A DNA stretch of 9,390 nt from a bacterium (GTDB taxonomy: Bacteria; Krumholzibacteriota; Krumholzibacteriia; WVZY01), in contig JAPUJU010000118.1 in NCBI GenBank assembly GCA_027296025.1, positions 1 to 9,390 on the forward strand. The letters run 5' to 3'. This document shows, piece by piece, positions 6,854-9,390 of this stretch. Position numbers and translations under genes: made by a program. The first letter of the stretch is position 1. Each line of letters opens with the position of its first letter. The notes below the pieces were generated by a model that worked only from the letters and a program-made list of their open reading frames with translations, was not told where the DNA came from and did not search any database.

Positions 6854-8113
6854 ATGATCGCAACCCCAGCGCCGCGCGTTTACAAATACGTCGGCGAAAA
6901 CGGACTCACTGTTCTCCATCAGAAAAACCCTGCTTCACGGGTGTTCTGTATCGGTGTCTGGATAAACACCGGCTCCCGCGACGAAGGGCGCGGCGAAGAC
7001 GGGCTCTGTCACTTTCTCGAGCACATGGTCTTCAAGGGCACGAAGACCCGAAGTGCGTTCGAAATCTCCCAATCCATAGAGAAGGTTGGGGGTTCGTTGG
7101 ACGCGTTTACGACACGCGAGCACGTCTGCGTCTACGCGCAGGTTCTCGAAGATCACCGAAATCTGGCGATCGACCTGCTCAGCGATATGATTCTCAACCC
7201 GACCTTTCCCGACGATCAGGTCGCTCTCGAGCGTCAGGTCGTTCTGGAAGAGATCGGTGACGTGCTGGATGCTCCCGATGATCTGATCCACGATCTGTTC
7301 GCGGCAGAGATTTTCCCGAACCACCCGCTCGGCCGGCCGATCCTCGGTACGCCGCAGACCGTCTCCGCATTCAACCGGGCGAAACTGCAGCGATTTGCGA
7401 CGAAACATTTCCGGACCTCAAACGTGGTCGTGTCGATCTGCGGTGATATCGGCAAGAAACAGATTCGACGTCTTGCCGATGAATCGTTCTCGCTACCGGA
7501 TGGTCAAATCAAGCGTAGCAGCCGCAGGTTTGGACGCTTCCGTCCGACGCGAAGACAAGTCCGTAGAAAACTTCATCACCAACACATCTGTATCGGAAGT
7601 CCGGGTTACTCCTATCATGACGAGAAACGCTACCCGGCGCTCGTTCTCACCACGTTACTCGGAGGCGGCATGAGTTCGCGCCTCTTTCAGAAGATCCGCG
7701 AAGAACTGGGGATTGCGTACTCGGTGTTCACGTACGCTGACGCGGCACGTGACACCGGGCTCATGGGTACGTACGTGTCGGTCAAGCCGTCGAATGCGGG
7801 GCGTGCAATCCGCGAGGTGTTTAACGAGTTTGGCAAGATTCGCCGGGGCGCGCTCACGAAGACGGAGCTTCAGGACAACAAGGAGCAGCTCAAGGGGCAA
7901 ATCCTGCTCGGGCTCGAAGCATCTTCGTCGAAGATGATGCGGATGGCTCGAAACGAAACCTACTATGGCCGCCAGGTGAGCGAGAGGGAACTGATCAACA
8001 AGATCGATCGTGTGACGATGGACGACCTGATGGCTGTTGCCGCTGAAGCTCTTCATCCCAGGCGGAACACAATCGTCAGTCTCGGCCCGTCTTCGGCGGG
8101 TCTGACGGGCTAG
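6854..8113 (+). CDS. M16-family zinc metallopeptidase (processing-peptidase-like)
   Basis: This is a 419-residue single-chain member of peptidase family M16B, the group holding bacterial YmxG and mitochondrial processing peptidase beta. The inverted zinc motif is intact as HFLEH (53-57): His53 and His57 bind zinc and Glu56 is catalytic. The distal zinc ligand is most likely Glu133 in VVLEEI. The C-terminal half carries LGGGMSSRLFQKIREELGIAYS (269-290), with the conserved Arg282/Tyr289 of the substrate-binding lobe. No signal peptide or membrane segment is seen, so a cytoplasmic location is likely; the natural substrate is unknown. The ATG at 6854 is the only workable start, since no start codon lies between it and the in-frame pnp stop, yet no SD precedes it. 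An Arg/Lys-rich stretch lies at 220-239. ymxG follows pnp in Bacillus, so the placement is conserved context. Confidence 0.93.
   Translation: MIATPAPRVYKYVGENGLTVLHQKNPASRVFCIGVWINTGSRDEGRGEDGLCHFLEHMVFKGTKTRSAFEISQSIEKVGGSLDAFTTREHVCVYAQVLEDHRNLAIDLLSDMILNPTFPDDQVALERQVVLEEIGDVLDAPDDLIHDLFAAEIFPNHPLGRPILGTPQTVSAFNRAKLQRFATKHFRTSNVVVSICGDIGKKQIRRLADESFSLPDGQIKRSSRRFGRFRPTRRQVRRKLHHQHICIGSPGYSYHDEKRYPALVLTTLLGGGMSSRLFQKIREELGIAYSVFTYADAARDTGLMGTYVSVKPSNAGRAIREVFNEFGKIRRGALTKTELQDNKEQLKGQILLGLEASSSKMMRMARNETYYGRQVSERELINKIDRVTMDDLMAVAAEALHPRRNTIVSLGPSSAGLTG
8085..8110. terminator. GC-rich dyad at the M16/ald convergent junction
   Basis: GCCCGTC (8085-8091) pairs perfectly with GACGGGC (8104-8110) around a 12-nt loop, ending just before the M16 stop codon. 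It also lies just past the ald stop on the minus strand. Neither strand has a T-run after it, so a bidirectional terminator or transcript-end stabiliser is only a possibility. Confidence 0.3.
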
Positions 8114-8114
8114 G

Positions 8115-9221
8115 CTACTCGGTGAGCGGCGCTAACGGCAGGTCGAACGCCTCGGCGACACCGGCATGTGTCACTTGACCGGCGTGTGTGTTGAAGCCGC
8201 GGGCAAGACCCGGGTCGCGGTGGGCCGCCTCGAAGGGGCCCGCGTCGGCGATCTCGATAATGTAGGGAAGTGTGGCGTTCGTCATCGCGAGCGTGCTGGT
8301 GCCGGGAACCGCGCCGGGCATGTTCGCGACACAGTAGTGTACGACGCCGTCGACGACGTACGTCGGGTCGTCGTGTGTGGTGGGCTTGCTCGTTTCCGCA
8401 ATTCCGCCCTGATCGATGGATACATCGACGATGACGGAACCGGTTTTCATTTTCTTCAAATGATCTCTGTTGATCAGCCTCGGAGCCTTCGCGCCCGCGA
8501 GCAGTACCGCCCCGATGACGAGGTCGGCGTTGGAGAGCTCGTCTTCGATATTCGCAGCATTACCGACGAGCGTGACCAGGCGCCCCTGGTAGATGTCGTC
8601 GAGATACCGGAGCTTGTTCGGATCTCTGTCGATGACGACGACGCGTGCCCCGATTCCCATCGCGATCCGAACGGCGTTCTTGCCGACCGTTCCCGCGCCG
8701 AGTACCAGGACCCGTCCCTGCGCGACGCCGCTCACGCCGGAGAGTAGAATCCCACGCCCCCCGTTCGGCGCTTCCAACGACCAGCTTCCCATCTGGACTG
8801 ACAGGCGCCCGGCCACTTCGCTCATCGGTATCAGGAGTGGCAGCGAGCCATCGGGAAGCTCGATCGTTTCATAGCCGATGCCGGTGACTTTGTGGCGAAG
8901 AAGCTCATCAGTCAATTTGCGGTCGGCCGCCAGGTGAAGGTATGTGAAAACGAAAAGCCCCTCGCGCATCAGCGGGTACTCCGCACTCATCGGCTCCTTG
9001 ACCTTCACGATCATATCGACGTTGCTCCACACTTCGGCCGCGGCCTGCATCATGCGCGCTCCGGCGTGCTGGTAATCGTCGTCGGTAAAACCGCTGCCCA
9101 CGCCGGCACGGGTTTCGACGAGGACCTCGTGTCCATGAATACACACTGCCCGAACACCCTCGGGCGTCATGGCGACACGCGCCTCTGCGGGCTTTATCTC
9201 ACGAGGAATTCCGATTATCAT
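8115..9221 (-). CDS. ald: Alanine dehydrogenase
   Basis: Ald catalyses the reversible NAD-dependent deamination of L-alanine to pyruvate and ammonium, usually as a cytoplasmic hexamer. The 368 residues match the family length. Substrate and catalytic residues fall at the canonical positions of the M. tuberculosis enzyme: Arg15, Lys75 (VKVKEP), His96 (YLHLA) and Asp270 (SIDQGG). The Rossmann fold reads VLVLGAGTVGKNAVRIAMGIGA (171-192), with acidic Asp198 after the second strand indicating NAD rather than NADP preference. The N terminus MIIGIPREIKPAEARVA and the C-terminal NTHAGQVTHAGVAEAF are typical. The start ATG (9219-9221) has an SD GGAGG (plus-strand 9227-9231) 5 nt upstream. The gene converges on the M16 gene with a single base between the two stop codons. 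It is functionally unrelated to the translation cluster and is likely monocistronic as far as the window shows. Confidence 0.98.
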   Translation of the reverse strand: MIIGIPREIKPAEARVAMTPEGVRAVCIHGHEVLVETRAGVGSGFTDDDYQHAGARMMQAAAEVWSNVDMIVKVKEPMSAEYPLMREGLFVFTYLHLAADRKLTDELLRHKVTGIGYETIELPDGSLPLLIPMSEVAGRLSVQMGSWSLEAPNGGRGILLSGVSGVAQGRVLVLGAGTVGKNAVRIAMGIGARVVVIDRDPNKLRYLDDIYQGRLVTLVGNAANIEDELSNADLVIGAVLLAGAKAPRLINRDHLKKMKTGSVIVDVSIDQGGIAETSKPTTHDDPTYVVDGVVHYCVANMPGAVPGTSTLAMTNATLPYIIEIADAGPFEAAHRDPGLARGFNTHAGQVTHAGVAEAFDLPLAPLTE

Positions 9222-9277
9222 GGGGGCCTCCGGTACGGGTTTGATCGTAGGTCGGGGCTCTTGGTGACCCGGCCAAA

Positions 9278-9306
9278 ACGTTATCAGGTTTCGAGTTGGG
9301 AATCAA
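9278..9306 (-). promoter_or_regulatory. Candidate ald promoter
   Basis: On the minus strand, TTGATT (plus 9301-9306) and TAACGT (plus 9278-9283) are separated by 17 nt. They match the -35 and -10 consensus at four and three positions respectively. Transcription would start near 9271 and leave a leader of about 50 nt before the ald ATG, with room for its SD. It is the best candidate in the region but a weak one. Confidence 0.3.
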
Positions 9307-9323
9307 GCCGGAACGGTGGAGGG

Positions 9324-9336
9324 CCCGGCCGCCGGG
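9324..9336. repeat. Perfect GC-rich inverted repeat upstream of ald
   Basis: CCCGGC-C-GCCGGG is a perfect 6-bp dyad around one base, located about 105 bp upstream of the ald start and just upstream of the candidate -35. It could be an operator-type site or simply a GC-rich coincidence. No T-run follows on either strand. Confidence 0.35.
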
Positions 9337-9357
9337 ACGGCCAGTTGGCGATTCGAT

Positions 9358-9390
9358 ATGTTCGTTCTTATTCTGATTACCGCAATTGCG
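9358..9390 (+). CDS. Possible start of a divergent gene with hydrophobic N terminus (partial)
   Basis: From the ATG at 9358 the frame reads MFVLILITAIA to the window edge. These 11 residues look like the beginning of a membrane segment or signal peptide. There is no convincing SD (only GACGG about 16 nt upstream), and the same frame is open further left with a GTG at 9316, so even the start is uncertain. Nothing can be said about function. Alternatively it may be noncoding upstream sequence of ald. Confidence 0.25.
   Translation, partial: MFVLILITAIA

Noticed and set aside
8338..8385. Repetitive GTCG/CGAC-rich palindromic stretch
   Set aside because: It lies inside ald and encodes the conserved DPTYVVDGVVHYC region, so no separate element is needed.
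1..9390. Search for tRNA or rRNA genes, CRISPR arrays, insertion sequences, toxin-antitoxin or defence genes
   Set aside because: Coding density is nearly complete with conserved housekeeping genes, gaps are 1 to about 170 nt, and no repeat-spacer pattern, transposase or terminal repeats were seen.

Overview
The window reads as a bacterial housekeeping locus on a moderately GC-rich chromosome, with nothing in it that looks mobile, phage-derived or defence-related. From position 2 to 6793 on the + strand it is the classic translation and RNA-metabolism cluster: the 3' part of infB, a DUF503/YlxP-family gene, rbfA, truB, ribF, rpsO and pnp. A strong intrinsic terminator at 6801-6836 closes it. 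An M16 zinc peptidase gene (6854-8113, +) follows, as ymxG follows pnp in Bacillus. An alanine dehydrogenase gene (8115-9221) faces it on the minus strand. The last ~170 bases hold the upstream region of ald and possibly the first codons of a divergent gene.

The taxon cannot be fixed from this sequence. The infB-ylxP-rbfA-truB-ribF-rpsO-pnp-M16 order is widespread: Bacillota have it, and so do several Gram-negative and candidate phyla. Base composition, start-site usage and the M16/Ald sequences fit a non-Bacillota lineage, perhaps around the FCB group or Gemmatimonadota, but this is a weak inference. Start sites are mixed: rpsO, rbfA and ald have clear Shine-Dalgarno sequences, while DUF503 and M16 have none.

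The cluster genes share one theme. IF2 drives initiation, RbfA and S15 serve 30S assembly, TruB makes tRNA psi55, and PNPase degrades and processes RNA. RibF makes FMN and FAD and commonly travels with truB. Junctions from DUF503 to ribF are tight (7 nt, 3 nt, then a 1-nt overlap), which implies cotranscription and translational coupling. A 151-nt gap precedes rpsO and probably carries its own promoter and a structured leader. The pnp-M16 gap carries the terminator, so the peptidase needs readthrough or its own promoter.

I looked for an undescribed system and did not find one. The observations most worth checking are RNA-level: a hairpin abutting the DUF503 start codon, a long G.U-rich stem in the rpsO leader that might be an S15 autoregulatory element, and an SD-less peptidase start just after a strong terminator.
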